Positions 49,480-60,000 of a DNA stretch of 60,000 nucleotides are shown in pieces (positions within the stretch are counted from its first letter, which is position 1; each line of letters starts with the position of its first letter). The stretch comes from Acanthaster planci. Taxonomy: Eukaryota > Echinodermata > Asteroidea > Valvatida > Acanthasteridae. A program made the translations under genes and the position numbers. The notes under the pieces are model-generated. The model had not been told where the DNA came from. It did not search any database and saw only the letters and a list, made by a program, of their open reading frames with translations. The stretch lies in NCBI RefSeq assembly GCF_001949145.1, contig NW_019091452.1:702788-762787 (forward strand), in the 5' to 3' direction.

Positions 49480-50228
49480 GGAAAAGCATGGATTTTGTGT
49501 ACAGTTTAGCGTATATCCTAAGAAAGTTAGCCTGCACCCGAATCTCTTGTCGAGATCTAGGTTTTCAGTCCATTGGAAATGCGTGGAGACGCGCAGAGAG
49601 TAGACCTAGCCGTAGCTCTGGAAGCCCGTTTCGGACACGGCCTTACTTTGGCTGTGAGGTCGTAGCACATATACTGTGAAAAGAGAGATGGCAGCCATTT
49701 TGAAGAATATTCCGTGGGTAGGGGAGGTTTAATAGCGCGCCCTCAAACAGATGAGGTACTACCGATGCTTCCCGTCTGCGACGGAAAAATGTTAACAGAA
49801 ACAAAATTGGGATGTCCTACCGAAGGCAGCTTTTTGCAATCAATTATTAAAATGCATATTTATTTCTTACCATTTGGAATGGAAGAAATCAACTTTAGTT
49901 TCGGAATGGAATTGATAAATTTCTCATTACATGACAAAACCTTCACTGAGCCAAACCACACCTGTCAATTAAACATGCACATTATGATGTATGTATGTAG
50001 CTATTCGTTGTATATTCATACCTTGTCACATGCACATGCGTGGATAAGAGCTTTGAGAGTCAGTTTTCGAGAATTAAACAGAGCTAGCAACAGATCTAGA
50101 TCACGATTGCAGATAACTTTGATGTTTTTCTCTGACTTGGTCTGGGAAACTGATTAGTTTCAGATTATTCCAATGCTATGATGCAGTCGGTCGACCCTGA
50201 TACATTCGTAGATACACAGTTGAAACTA
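49480..50228. other. intergenic or intronic DNA
   Basis: Open frame 49714-50157 (+) has no domain. Nothing else recognised. Confidence 0.35.
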
Positions 50229-50439
50229 CACTCTAAAACCTCCCTCGTCAGATTGATCCAGAATTAGGTCCCATTCGCCGTGACCCTTTTCTAGGTCAAA
50301 ATATGAGCCCCTTTCGGGTCATATTTGACGCTTTCCGGATCATATTTGACCCTTTCCGGGTCATAATTTGATCTGGAAAAGGGTCTCCCCGAATGGGACC
50401 TATTTCTGGGTCAATTTAGGCCCTGGAGTTTTTAGAGTG
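50229..50439. mobile_element. 211-bp MITE with TA duplication
   Basis: It starts cactctaaaacctcc and ends ggagtttttagagtg, flanked by TA on both sides (50227-50228, 50440-50441). The interior is a set of nested palindromes (gggtcatatttgac, aggtcaaaatatgagcccc, gggtctccccgaatgggacc against ggtcccattcgcc), so the single strand could fold fully. Tc1/mariner-like target choice; no transposase. Confidence 0.85.
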
Positions 50440-52320
50440 TACTAGCCATAAGAACGTGTTTAGCAAAAGGGATATGTTTGCTATGAAATACATGTATCTC
50501 ATAACCATTTTGTTATCTTTGAAAAGGGTTAAATGTCCCTCTGGCCATGTTGGATGTGATCGTATGTGCTACAAATGGGGTTTGGCATTCACCATTTTCA
50601 AAACACCGGTACTCCGCGACGGTTGTGTACAAGAATTCCGACACTGTGCACGCATGATTTATTTCACGGCAGACACAAAGTTGTAGCCATATAGTTACGG
50701 CACACAACTTGACTAAATTCAACCTCAAAGAGCAGTGGGCAGAATCCGCCCCCTGTTGATTTTTGCTTATAGCATCTCTGGGATTAATTTCTGCGTGCTA
50801 ATATTTGAATCTTTCTCTATGTATTAGCCTCATTTTGACCCCAAATTTATGAAAATTGCAGTGCAGATTTTTAGGAGGCAGGATGAAGTATAATATGAAA
50901 TGTACCATTGACTTTGGACACAGGACATAGAAGTACATCGTAAAAAGGGCAGAGTGATTTCCTTTTGTCAGGAAGCATGTTGCTTTGGGGAAGGTCTATT
51001 TATTGTACAATTAACTTATGCATATAACTGTATACAGCTCATAGTGTCTCTGGTTTCATTTCCACTGAATATACCATCCATACAGCATCTTTGATGTGAA
51101 AAATGTAATAAAATTGCCCGACAATCGAAAGAAGATAAAAACAAAATTGGTATGAGGAATAATTAATGAGTCATAATTAGGCAAAAACTTAATTAATTGA
51201 CATCTATATTCACACTGGTGATTAGTGTGTATGCTTCTATGCTTTCCACCCTAGTTGTCTGTCACCACGAATAGCTTGAAATCCCATCTAGATTAAAACC
51301 TCCTTAAAAAATAGAAAAAAAAAAAAAAAAAAAAAACAGCCGAAGTCTTACATACATCTCATTTGTTTGAAAAATTTAATTTCGTTAGTTTCTGTATTTA
51401 GTACCATTCTCTATTGCAGTAGCTTGTTGCTGGTAGTAAGGAGCAATTCCTTATGTGTATGAAAGGGAGGTAACTGAAACTGCCCTTAAATTTAGTTAAA
51501 TTTTCCGTAATCATTCAACTTTCTGAATTACATTATATTTTAATTAATCAATTGACATTTTCGTGAGGTACAAAAAAATGTTCATTTTTTTTCATATATG
51601 TTTCACTTGCTCTTGGGCTTATTTCATTTATTTTTATTTTTGAAATAATGTTGGTTCTGGTATTATGTTTTTCAATAAAAGGCTTGTACTTCTGCAAATT
51701 ATGATAACATCAAAGCATTTATCTGTTTCTCAAAGGCACCGATATAATTGTTATCCCTGTATTGGGCTCTCAACATTTGAGTATTCAAATGCCAATCCCA
51801 ACTCCTTGGGGAGTATAACGTGGACCCGTTATGCCCTACTCGGCACGCACAAGTCGTAGAAGCCACCGTTGGCCATCTTACCTTACCGTATTCAAAGGCA
51901 ATACAAAGGCTTGTTCGCCATTTAATGCCCAGACAAATCTAATGACACTTCAGGATTTATGATGAACTCGACTTCATTGAAGTGACTCTTCTTGACAGCT
52001 CTAGTAAAATCATGTAATGATTATGGAGTGATAGCTCAATGGTTTGACACTATGAAATTTAAACAATTTTAAAATTGAAAACAAATAATACTCCTCCCCA
52101 CTTTTTTCACGATTTTACACTTTTTTTCTGCCTTGAACTCCAGCAGTGCAACGCACTCTTCCAAAACCGTGCACTTCCAATTCTGTTGTGTTGTTTGCAC
52201 TGGTTACATTATGCTGACTCGAACTGATACTTGAAAGTTAAGATTACAGAATCTAGAAATCTAACGTGGATCTAGCTCTTCGTTGCAATAAATATTATTA
52301 TTGGATATTCGGCCGCTACT
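50440..52320. other. intergenic DNA upstream of VPS26
   Basis: AT-rich, no gene recognised. It contains a run of about 25 A at 51312-51336. Confidence 0.4.
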
Positions 52321-52443
52321 GACTGCATCACACAACGAAAGAGGGCGCCTTTCAGTTTCTCAACTTGTGATCGTAGACGAGTGGTGAAACCTCCCACTTT
52401 CAATGTGATTTCTGAGGATAAAATCTGTTCCAGTTCCAATCAT

Positions 52444-52446
52444 CAT
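52444..52446 (+). CDS. VPS26: VPS26 exon 1: start codon only
   Basis: The sequence catcatg is followed at once by gtaagtgat, a near-ideal donor, in phase 0. Exon 2 begins in phase 0 with S-F-L-G-F, the residues expected right after the initiator Met. The preceding stretch (about 52330-52443) would be 5' UTR. No other in-frame ATG precedes SFLGF in exon 2. Confidence 0.8.
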
Positions 52447-55400
52447 GGTAAGTGATAGCTGGGTCATGTTAACCAGTGTATGTTCTGTTACGTTTAGTTT
52501 TGGTTTAGAACCTTAGTACAAGTCATATCCTTTCAAAACCAGGAACATTTTGTCGCGTGTGTAGACAGCATACAATGGCATACTGTACGTACCTGTACAT
52601 GAACATCATACATGTACTGTACATGTACGTAGACCCACGGCGCAAAGCCAAAATGCTGCTGCCCAGTAATCGGACACAAATGCTTGTTTTGGGCCTTGGC
52701 CCTGGGCCTATACATGTACGTCATTATTTATTATCCACGAATACGGGGGTTAGCTGCATACAGAGTTTTTATAAATCCTTTTCATTTTTGATCAGGAAGT
52801 GCCAGATTATATGATAGAGCACAAAATGTTAATTTCAGCAAAACAAGTTAGACCTAAGCACACACATTTCTTGACATACATGTAGGCCTAGGCCCATGTA
52901 CATTTACTGGACTATCATAGACTTAATGTACATGACGCCACTTCACAGGTTAGGCTTATTTCTTCATCTGGGATAGGCTGGAGTAAGCCTTTCTTGCATT
53001 CATTGTAGGCTTAGGTCTACCGTATTCCCTCTATGAAAAAAAATGAATAAAAAACAAAGAATAGCCTGTGACCCTGCCTTTACTATCACATTAACTCTAT
53101 CACATGAAGTCTAGGCAGTGGATATTTAGCCGGTGACGGCAAAAGTTCAGAATGATATTTGGCTGGGACGTGTTTTCATCGGCAAATTCTCATTACGTCA
53201 TCAGATTATGACATGTTACCATGCTTATTTAGTCTGGTTCTGCACTTTCATTACCGTACAGTGGGGGGTGGAAATCAGACCTGTGAAATTTTGGACTTTA
53301 TTTCCCTTTAAAAAACCTCCTAAACCACGAAATGTAGAAAGAATTGGATGTAAACTTAATTAAATGTCAGATTTTTATTACTTTAAAAAAACTACTCACT
53401 GCTAGGAAAAAGAATTAAAAAAACAAGAAAAAATTCTCCATTGGGGTTTGAACCTGGAACCTCGCCCTCATGCAGGCATTCGGTTTATCTTTTTGAACTT
53501 CTGCATTGCTCGATTGAAGTTGGTATATTTCTAAATTATATACATTCGGAAACACATCCCGGCAATATAGCTTTGAAAAACTTTTGCCGTCGCCGCCAAA
53601 ATAATCACTTCCTGAAGTCTATGACAAATTTCCCGTCTTAATAAAAGGTTGTGCCCTCACACCGATGTACCAGTACATTCATACTATAGGGGGCCTATAC
53701 CGGTACTCAGTGCTTGTCCGAGACCTAATGAAAAAATGTACAAGTCTACATACTGTACATGTACTTAAAGATAGGACGACTCGAACCCACAACCTCGAGC
53801 TTACTAGTGCAGACGTCTTAACTGTTAACAGGTTTTTTCATCCAAATTCTATATTCAGAATAATTTAAACGACTCGAGCTGTATGTATTTGAATCTTGTA
53901 GAGTTTCCTCGGCTTTGGGCAAGGGGCGGACATTGATATTGTCCTCGACGATGCCGGCTCTCGCAAGATGGGGGAGATCAAGACGGAAGACGGCAAAAAA
54001 GAGCGACTGTATCTCTTCTACGATGGGGAGTCGATCACCGGAAAGGTGAACGTGAACCTGAAGGGGCGAAAGCTGGAACACCAGGGCATCCGCATCGAGT
54101 TTGTCGGCCAAATCGGTGAGTCAGCCCCAGAGGCGTGCATTTGTGGGTAGTACGTAAACCGTGTACACGTACATTGCACCCATCTGAAGGGTGTGTTTTC
54201 ACGTCCCATGACAAGAAACGGGATTATGACATCCAGGTTGCTCGCAAACCAGAAATGGATATACTATCCTAGAGGGCATAGTTGTACAGTACATGTAAAA
54301 TATTTCTTATTAGTCTTTGCTCAATATTCAGGAAGTTTCTCTCTGTCAGAGCTGTATCTTTTCACAACTGGTCTAGAAGGATCCGTTTTGAATCGTGGCA
54401 GGCAGCAAGAAATTGACAGGACACATCACTTGTTGTGGACACGACAAAAACTTTTGCGCTTTGTTTTTTCGGCCATTTTGAACTGGCCAGCACTGAGCCA
54501 ACTCCATCCTTCGGGTCTCATTTGGTTGGAGCAATGGTGCCACACACGCATCACCAAAGTCGCAACAAACCTCCAACCAATGGCAAAGGCAGAGGCGTGT
54601 TTCTGGTCACAGTCTCGAAAACATGCCCCGGGTACCGTGGTACTTGTAAAAGGAACCTACACATGTAAACTCAAAAAAAAACAAACAAACAGATCTATGC
54701 AAAAACTGTATTGCCAAACCCTCAAAAATCCATGAACAAACAGGTGCATGTGAAATACACCAGTACATTATCCTGGTTTTTATATCATCCTGGGAAAAAC
54801 TTTTAATAAACGCTCCTTTCTCTGTCTGAGAAGTTAAATGTACTAAATTACCCAATCCCGTAATTTTGAACTGGTTTGTAACATCATCGATCAAAACATG
54901 GATATCTAGATGTGATGCATGCCACTAGTATACCACACTGGCTTCCTGTCTCCTAACTTTGTAAAAACACAGCGTACTGTAAATCTACACGTACATGTAT
55001 TTTCATACAGAAACACTATGGATTTTTCTGAAAGTACATGTACGTACAAGTACATGTGCGTTACCGGCCCTTTTGTTCAGAGTTAACGTAGTCACATACA
55101 TTTTTCATGTCATAGAGTTGTATTACGACAGAGGTAACCATCACGAGTTCACGTCCCTAGTCAAAGAGCTCGCCCGGCCCGGAGAATTGACACAGTCTAC
55201 AGGCTATTCCTTTGAGTTTTTGAACGTCGAGAAACCCTACGAGTCTTACACTGGTGCCAACGTCAGGTTACGGTAGGTCCACGTTCACAGTAACCTGTCA
55301 AAAACCAATCCATCCTTTCATCATAGAACCGATGCACACTGACTGTCCGCTCTGTATGGAAACAAGAAACTCAGAGAGTTTTTTGGTTTTCTTTAAAAAA

Positions 55401-58400
55401 AAGTAATTAATTCCAATTAATTAATTTCAAGTCCAAAACTTTGGGACCCCGGAAACCCATGTCTAAGAAATCCAAAACTGAAACCATGCAATACATATAC
55501 AAGAAAATTGTCTTGTGATATTTAATAACCTGTCTAGAACCTTTTCGATAGTGCTGTATCAATCTACTATGTGAGAAGACAGATCTAGTGCCTAGTCTCT
55601 GTTCCTTTTCATGTCGTCTCTTTAGCCATGCCACCAGGGCACTGAATGGTTGATTTTTCAAAATGTTTGATGTGGATACTCCTTGAAATCATTTAGTTTC
55701 TCTCTTATGTGTTGGTGCAAAATATGAAAGAAACAGTTGCCTTTGAAAATTAAACTGAGACAGCCACCTGGCAGGGCGACATACTTGAGACGTCGTATTT
55801 GCCTCGTGAATAGTCGGGCCACCTTTTTATATTTCCTGTAGTAAAGGATACAGCGTGCTTTTGTTATGCCTGTTTTTACTGCATTCAGGGTCCCAGTCTG
55901 ATTTATCCCTAACTTCAATTTTTGTCCCAGCCCTTCAGTATTTTCATTGGCAAAGTTCTTTTTTGTCCATTCAATGAACCGTATTGTCATTTCGTTGGCA
56001 GATATTTCTTGCGTGTGACGATAACGAAACGGCTGACAGACACGGTCAAAGAGATGGACCTGTTGGTCCACACGCTGTCCCACTATCCAGAAGTCAACTC
56101 CTCCATCAAGATGGAAGTCGGCATTGAAGACTGCCTCCATATAGAATTTGAATACAACAAATCAAAGTGAGTGGATAACCCATACATGTACATGTAAGTA
56201 TGGTGAGTCGGGTTGGCAAGGTAGTTCTTTCCTCGCCTTCCACCTCTGTGGTCTCAGGTTCGAATCCCGGCCCGGTCCACGTGTGGATTTGGTTTTCAGT
56301 CCCTACCTGACTCCGTGGGTTTTCCTCCCACCTCTAAAGCTGTAACTGCTTCTTACTGTCTCCCCTTTACTGATGTTGGTGAATGTGGGTCATTGGGCGG
56401 CTGCCTGAGGCACCCTTGTATGCCATCGGCTCAACCATGTTTGAATGTATTCATTGTTCCACGCTTAATGTCTTCATTGTACAGCGCATTTGAACATATC
56501 TATATGAAATTTGCGCTTTATAAATGAATAAATTATTAAATATCACATGGTTTGAGGGTAATGGATTCAAAATGTCTGCTCCCAGAACAGTGTCAAATTT
56601 TCTCCGCGCGGAGAAGTTAGCACTCTAGTAATTTAATGTAGCTCTTTGGTTCAAATAAATCATCGGTAGGGTGGAATCTGTCTGAAATAGTTAATGTAGA
56701 TTTCTTTCAGATATGTGGCTCATAAAGTTTACCTAATGCAGGTACACGTAACTTAACACTGCCGATTATAGTGCAGTTTGTTGGGGACAGCGTTGGTTCC
56801 AGAAATACGGAAGTAGGGGATTGTTACCATAAACTCCAGATTATTATGTCTTGACTTCTTTAGGTACCACCTTAAGGATGTTATTGTTGGGAAAATCTAC
56901 TTCCTGCTGGTACGAATCAAGATTAAGCACATGGAACTTGCCATTATCAAAAGAGAGACGACAGGATCAGGTATGTAGGGTCAGGGGTCGCGGTTATCAC
57001 CCTGGGGTAGGGAAGGGGGATCTTTTAGAGTCACTGACAGAAGGAACAAGCATGGTGCTCCGAAGTGCAGCGATCTGGCTCTGTGGCTAGACTAGGCACA
57101 GTTGAAATCAAATGAAGAAAAAAAGAGATTGTCCACCATGCCTCGTTTAAAGTTCACGGTCTCGTGTGTCAGCTTGCCTGTATTTGACAACGCAGTGGAA
57201 GATGTATATGTTTGTGGCTCGCCTGGCTTGCTTGAGAGTTGCTTGCCGGAATTTTCACCAACTTGATGTAAAATGACCACGAGATGTCAGTGAAGAAACT
57301 CATTAAGACACAGCACGTGAATAAAAACTATACTTCCGTGCGAAAATAGCGATGTTAGAGGAAATGTTTGGGGCATCTCCCGCAGGTCTTTTTAGAGGTA
57401 AACTCTCTGAGAATTGCGACTTCATATTTTGCTCTTTTTAGCAGCATTTTGTCATAAGATCACTTTTTCAATACGTTTTTATCTGTCTAGTCTGTTTCAT
57501 CCCTACATGTGCATTGTAGATGACACTTTCGTGGTTAATTATCTATCCTTCTAAAGGTCCTAACACCTTCAATGAGAACGAAACTATAGCGAAGTACGAA
57601 ATCATGGACGGGGCACCAGTCAGAGGTGAGATCTTCCCACACCCAGACTCATCTTGAAACCTTTCATTTCTTCCAGCAAACTGTACTGTTTTTTTTGTTT
57701 TCACACAAGGTTTATAAACCCTTCTATGCAAAGATTCATTATCAACACAGTTGTCCTATCATGCACAATCAGTCAAGTGACATGATATGTCTGTGTACTG
57801 TACAGGGGAAGTGGAAGGAATTTTGGACTGTTTTTGACTGTTACGGCAAAAGAAGGGTTAATAAGACACGTAAGACAGTTTGGCTACTTGGCTTGTTGGA
57901 AGTAGTTTATTGACCAATCAGTTTGCAGGTGGCACACGGCTAGAGGGTTGTTTGAAAAACTTGAGGTAAAAGTGGTGAACAAAATCATTTAAAACTTATG
58001 TTTTAGTTTCTTTAGATTTAGTTTACGAATGGCGATCAATTTGAACAGTTCCGTGGAAGACCAGCTAAGCACATTTATTCCCTCAATAACAGCGAAACAT
58101 TTGGTGACCGATTTTGTACTCACCTCTGCCCTGTTATTTCTCATTTTGCCGGAAAGGCTCAAACATTTACTCTTACAAATATTTGGCCACCTTTGGGAAT
58201 GATTGAGAGTGCCATGTCCATCTGCTGCAGGTGAATCCATTCCCATCAGGCTGTTCCTCTCCGGCTACGAGCTGACGCCGTCGATGCGAGACGTCAACAA
58301 GAAGTTCTCTGTTCGGTATTACCTGAACCTTGTCCTTGTTGACGAAGAAGAGCGACGCTACTTCAAGCAGCAGGTGAGAGAAACGATCAGGAGCAAAGAT

Positions 58401-59017
58401 GAGAGCTTTGACAGAGTTCAAGCCAAAGGTTTTATTGCAGAGAGGCCTAAAAATGTCTGGAAGTATTTAAAGTAAATCCGAGGAAGTGTATTTTCTTGAA
58501 TGGCAATTTTTTAGATTTTTCAGAATGGAAAGTTGAATAATATTGGTGGTTGAATTTTTTTTTCATATACTATTACAAGGAAACAAACGATTAAGACTGG
58601 TGATGTAGGCCCGAGACACCAGTCTTGGGAAGCCCACAGGCATTTGTGTCCTGTTGGCCCTTGTGACAAGTGTTCTGGTAACACCTCTATGAAAAGGGTA
58701 GTTCATAGAGCTCAAAAAGGCCCAAACACCTAGGCATTCCCTGGCTTTTCATGTGCAAACCAGCACCACTAGTTACGGTTTAATCCCGCACAGTTGAACA
58801 TTTTTTCCAGTTTCCTTGCTTTTTTTTAACATTTCTTCCAAAATATTAGCTGGGAAAGAAGCCGGCTACATATAGAAACTCCAAAATGTTTATTGAACCG
58901 TGCGGTCTGATTTTTTCCTCCTCTTAATTGCAGGAAATTACGCTGTGGCGAAAACCCGACAAAGCAAAGAAACCCCAAAACTTCCAGACCCAGAAGTTTG
59001 TCTCTCAAAAATCCTAG
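52444..59017 (+). CDS. VPS26: VPS26B-like retromer subunit, eight coding exons
   Basis: The arrestin-fold subunit of retromer, which with VPS35 and VPS29 sorts cargo from endosomes to the Golgi or plasma membrane. Coding exons are 52444-52446, 53902-54115, 55116-55272, 56002-56166, 56864-56970, 57557-57625, 58231-58373 and 58934-59017. All borders are GT/AG, phases agree and the total is 942 nt (313 residues). Diagnostic stretches in order: SFLGFGQGADIDIVL, FYDGESITGKVNV, LEHQGIRIEFVGQI, ELYYDRGNHHEF, EKPYESYTGANVRLR, SIKMEVGIEDCLHIEFEYN, YHLKDVIVGKIYFLLVRIKI, YEIMDGAPVRGESIPIRLFL, MRDVNKKFSVRYYLNLVLV and YFKQQ. The SFLGFGQ and LYYDRGNHHEF segments resemble vertebrate VPS26B more than VPS26A. 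The C-terminal tail after ITLWRK is shorter than in vertebrate VPS26B. Exon 1 supplies only the ATG. Confident as VPS26. Confidence 0.96.
53446..53515 (-). repeat. tRNA-derived SINE head, minus strand
   Basis: The minus strand carries ggttcaaacccc, a Pol III B box, preceded at tRNA-like spacing by an aggttcc stem and an A-box-like region. In VPS26 intron 1; the body of the SINE is not delimited. Confidence 0.45.
53775..53850 (-). repeat. tRNA-derived SINE head, minus strand, before VPS26 exon 2
   Basis: The minus strand has aacagttaagacgtctg (A-box-like) and gggttcgagtc (B box) about 30 nt apart, a tRNA layout. It ends about 50 bp before exon 2. Confidence 0.5.
53902..54115 (+). CDS. VPS26: VPS26 exon 2
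   Basis: Acceptor tcttgtag at 53901; encodes residues 2-72 through VGQI; donor gtgagt at 54116, phase 1. Confidence 0.94.
55116..55272 (+). CDS. VPS26: VPS26 exon 3
   Basis: Acceptor ttcatgtcatag; encodes ELYYDRGNHHEF to NVRL and the first two nt of Arg; donor gtaggt at 55273. Confidence 0.95.
56002..56166 (+). CDS. VPS26: VPS26 exon 4
   Basis: Acceptor tcgttggcag; encodes YFLRVTITKRL to FEYNKS; donor gtgagt at 56167, phase 2. Confidence 0.95.
56203..56540 (+). repeat. tRNA-derived SINE in VPS26 intron 4
   Basis: An A-box-like ggttggcaaggtag is followed at tRNA spacing by a perfect B box, ggttcgaatccc (56257-56268). A non-tRNA body follows, then a tail gcgctttataaatgaataaa that resembles LINE-derived 3' ends of marine invertebrate SINEs. 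The ends are approximate; no clear target duplication. Confidence 0.8.
56864..56970 (+). CDS. VPS26: VPS26 exon 5
   Basis: Acceptor cttctttag; encodes YHLKDVIVGKIYFLLVRIKI to ETTGS; donor gtatgt at 56971, phase 1. Confidence 0.95.
57557..57625 (+). CDS. VPS26: VPS26 exon 6
   Basis: Acceptor tccttctaaag; a 69-nt exon encoding PNTFNENETIAKYEIMDGAP; donor gtgaga at 57626, phase 1. Confidence 0.94.
58231..58373 (+). CDS. VPS26: VPS26 exon 7
   Basis: Acceptor catctgctgcag; encodes GESIPIRLFLSGYELTPSM to YFKQQ; donor gtgaga at 58374, phase 0. Confidence 0.95.
58934..59017 (+). CDS. VPS26: VPS26 exon 8 and stop
   Basis: Acceptor cctcttaattgcag; encodes EITLWRKPDKAKKPQNF to SQKS, then tag (59015-59017). 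The ITLWRK start fits the family; the tail is short and diverged. Confidence 0.88.
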   Translation, partial: EITLWRKPDKAKKPQNFQTQKFVSQKS

Positions 59018-59150
59018 AACGGGACGCCCAAATCTCTCTTCTCATCTGTAGGTCTGGAGACGACGACTTATTAGAGTGAGAACACGGAGAAGGGCTGTAC
59101 ATCTATATCCACGTCAGCTTGCACATGTATAATTGGTGATCATTTCTTTT

Positions 59151-59156
59151 TTTATT
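59151..59156 (-). promoter_or_regulatory. AATAAA overlapping stop, minus strand
   Basis: The minus strand reads agtcaataaaaaaag; the hexamer includes the TAA stop of the frame ending at 59152. Confidence 0.45.
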
Positions 59157-59327
59157 GACTGAGTAGTGAGTTTTGGTTGAGAAAAGACGCGATACTCACT
59201 CGTTGGTTACCAATGTAGAGCGTGGGCTGATTCTGGGATACAGTTGCCACCAATGTGCTCCCGGCTTCAGTAGTCAAGGTGATCTCGAGATCGTCGGATT
59301 CCGGTCTGCATGCAGTCTCGCACAGAG
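59152..59327 (-). CDS. probable 3' terminal exon of a convergent gene
   Basis: The minus strand has an acceptor (ttttttctcaag, exon from 59327), an open frame through ETACRPESDDLEITLTTEAG, TLVATVSQNQPTLYIGN and SIASFLNQNSLLSQ, and a TAA at 59152-59154. An alternative acceptor lies near 59305. The frame passes a gtgagt at 59199, which could instead be a donor. A polyadenylation hexamer overlaps the stop, which favours a last exon. The gene would extend right, beyond the window, tail to tail with VPS26. Family not recognised. Confidence 0.5.
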
Positions 59328-59652
59328 CTTGAGAAAAAACTAGCTCATGATCCAATAACTGTCTTTGCCTGCATAATTTTTAGGGCTTATGTTTTTCTTC
59401 ATGGGGGGGCCTAAAGGTTCGGGTAGTTTGGGTTTTGGTAACTTAAAATTTATGACATTATGAAAGATGTTTTCTCCTCTAGCAAGTGAGATGGCACAAA
59501 TATGTGATTGCGGTTACAGTATACATGCAGATGATCAGCATTCATGCATAATAAATGAATTTCACTGTTGAATTATTCATTATGAAGGCTTGGGAATCTA
59601 CATTGGTAGAGATGTTTACGGCAGTTGGCTGTGAACCACACCTGCTAGTCCT

Positions 59653-59934
59653 TAACCCTAACCCTACATAATACTACAAATTACTACTTGTAGTAAAATG
59701 TAGTACTGAGTGCTGTCGCTTGTAAGAGGACATGACTGCATTGTTCTCTGAAGCCATAAGATACAATAGATAAGACAATGTACCATACAGTGCTCTGGCA
59801 CTATGAATGCATGGCTTTATTGTTCTCTGTACAAGTAACAATTGTAACTTTAGGTCCTTCGGGCTCAGGCTATTACTTAGTATTTTGTAGTACTGTGTAG
59901 TGTAAGCCAAACAATATGCTTAGTGGTTAGGGTT
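59653..59934. mobile_element. possible MITE with aaccctaacc ends
   Basis: The left side has taaccctaaccc then actacaaattactac. The right side has gtagtactgtgtag then ggttaggg in inverted order. Ten terminal nt pair exactly and inner parts loosely. It lies in the presumed intron of the convergent gene. Confidence 0.4.
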
Positions 59935-60000
59935 AATCGGTGCTATTTATGCCATAGGCTTGGATTTAAACAATCATCGCAGTCTCCTTGAGTAAAGGCT

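Noticed and set aside
51309-51337. Poly-A run as a retrocopy tail
   Set aside because: No coding or SINE body precedes it; treated as a simple repeat.
54193-54735. 180-residue plus-strand frame in VPS26 intron 2
   Set aside because: No domain and not splice-compatible; composition typical of intron.
55658-56140. 160-residue minus-strand frame over VPS26 exon 4
   Set aside because: Shadow of the conserved exon on the opposite strand.
59640-59670. ccctaaccct as telomere sequence
   Set aside because: Only about two units and mirrored at 59927; fits inverted ends of a small element better.
1-60000. CRISPR arrays, bacterial operons, tRNA or rRNA genes
   Set aside because: No regularly spaced repeats of that kind and no intact tRNA fold; only tRNA-derived SINE heads were seen.

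Overview
The window is animal nuclear DNA: introns with GT/AG borders, AATAAA signals, LINE, Penelope, LTR and SINE remnants, and no bacterial features. The protein set (an ST6GALNAC-type sialyltransferase, a collagen/C1q secreted protein, a VPS26B-like retromer subunit) together with many short inverted-repeat transposons suggests an invertebrate deuterostome such as amphioxus, a hemichordate or an echinoderm. I infer this from gene content and cannot fix the species.

Layout. At 1390-12789 (+) a seven-exon gene encodes a complete 374-residue type II Golgi sialyltransferase. Its exons join in phase and end with sialyl motifs S, III and VS. Intron 4 holds an antisense, catalytically dead LINE reverse transcriptase. 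From 12.8 to 37 kb I see no complete gene, only repeats: a 645-bp inverted-repeat element (16.9-17.6 kb), a short palindromic element (18.2 kb), a diverged array of repeat units (20.5-28.6 kb), a 255-bp MITE with TIRs of about 50 bp (28.6 kb), a Penelope-type GIY-YIG remnant (33.5-34.0 kb), a possible GPCR TM7 fragment (34.2-34.5 kb) and a near-perfect hairpin (35.16 kb). At 37128-37940 (-) lies a single-coding-exon secreted collagen/C1q protein. A duplicated block of about 225 bp lies at 38.8-39.6 kb.

At 43946-48840 sits an LTR retroelement with 267-bp LTRs and a gtac target duplication. Its interior carries a broken integrase and zinc-finger ORFs on the minus strand, and an 819-bp Harbinger-like MITE splits one zinc finger. 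The LTR element landed next to a possible minus-strand exon (48845-49162). A TA-flanked 211-bp MITE follows at 50.2 kb.

At 52444-59017 (+) an eight-exon VPS26B-like gene is complete (313 residues). Exon 1 contributes only the start codon. Its introns hold tRNA-derived SINEs. A minus-strand terminal exon (59152-59327) enters from the right, so two genes appear to converge tail to tail. The genes do not look functionally linked: one acts in Golgi glycosylation, one is secreted, and one is in endosomal recycling. I found no evidence for a novel multi-gene system. The most unusual points are a changed nucleotide-binding motif in the sialyltransferase, the nested transposon dissection, the hairpins and the diverged repeat array.
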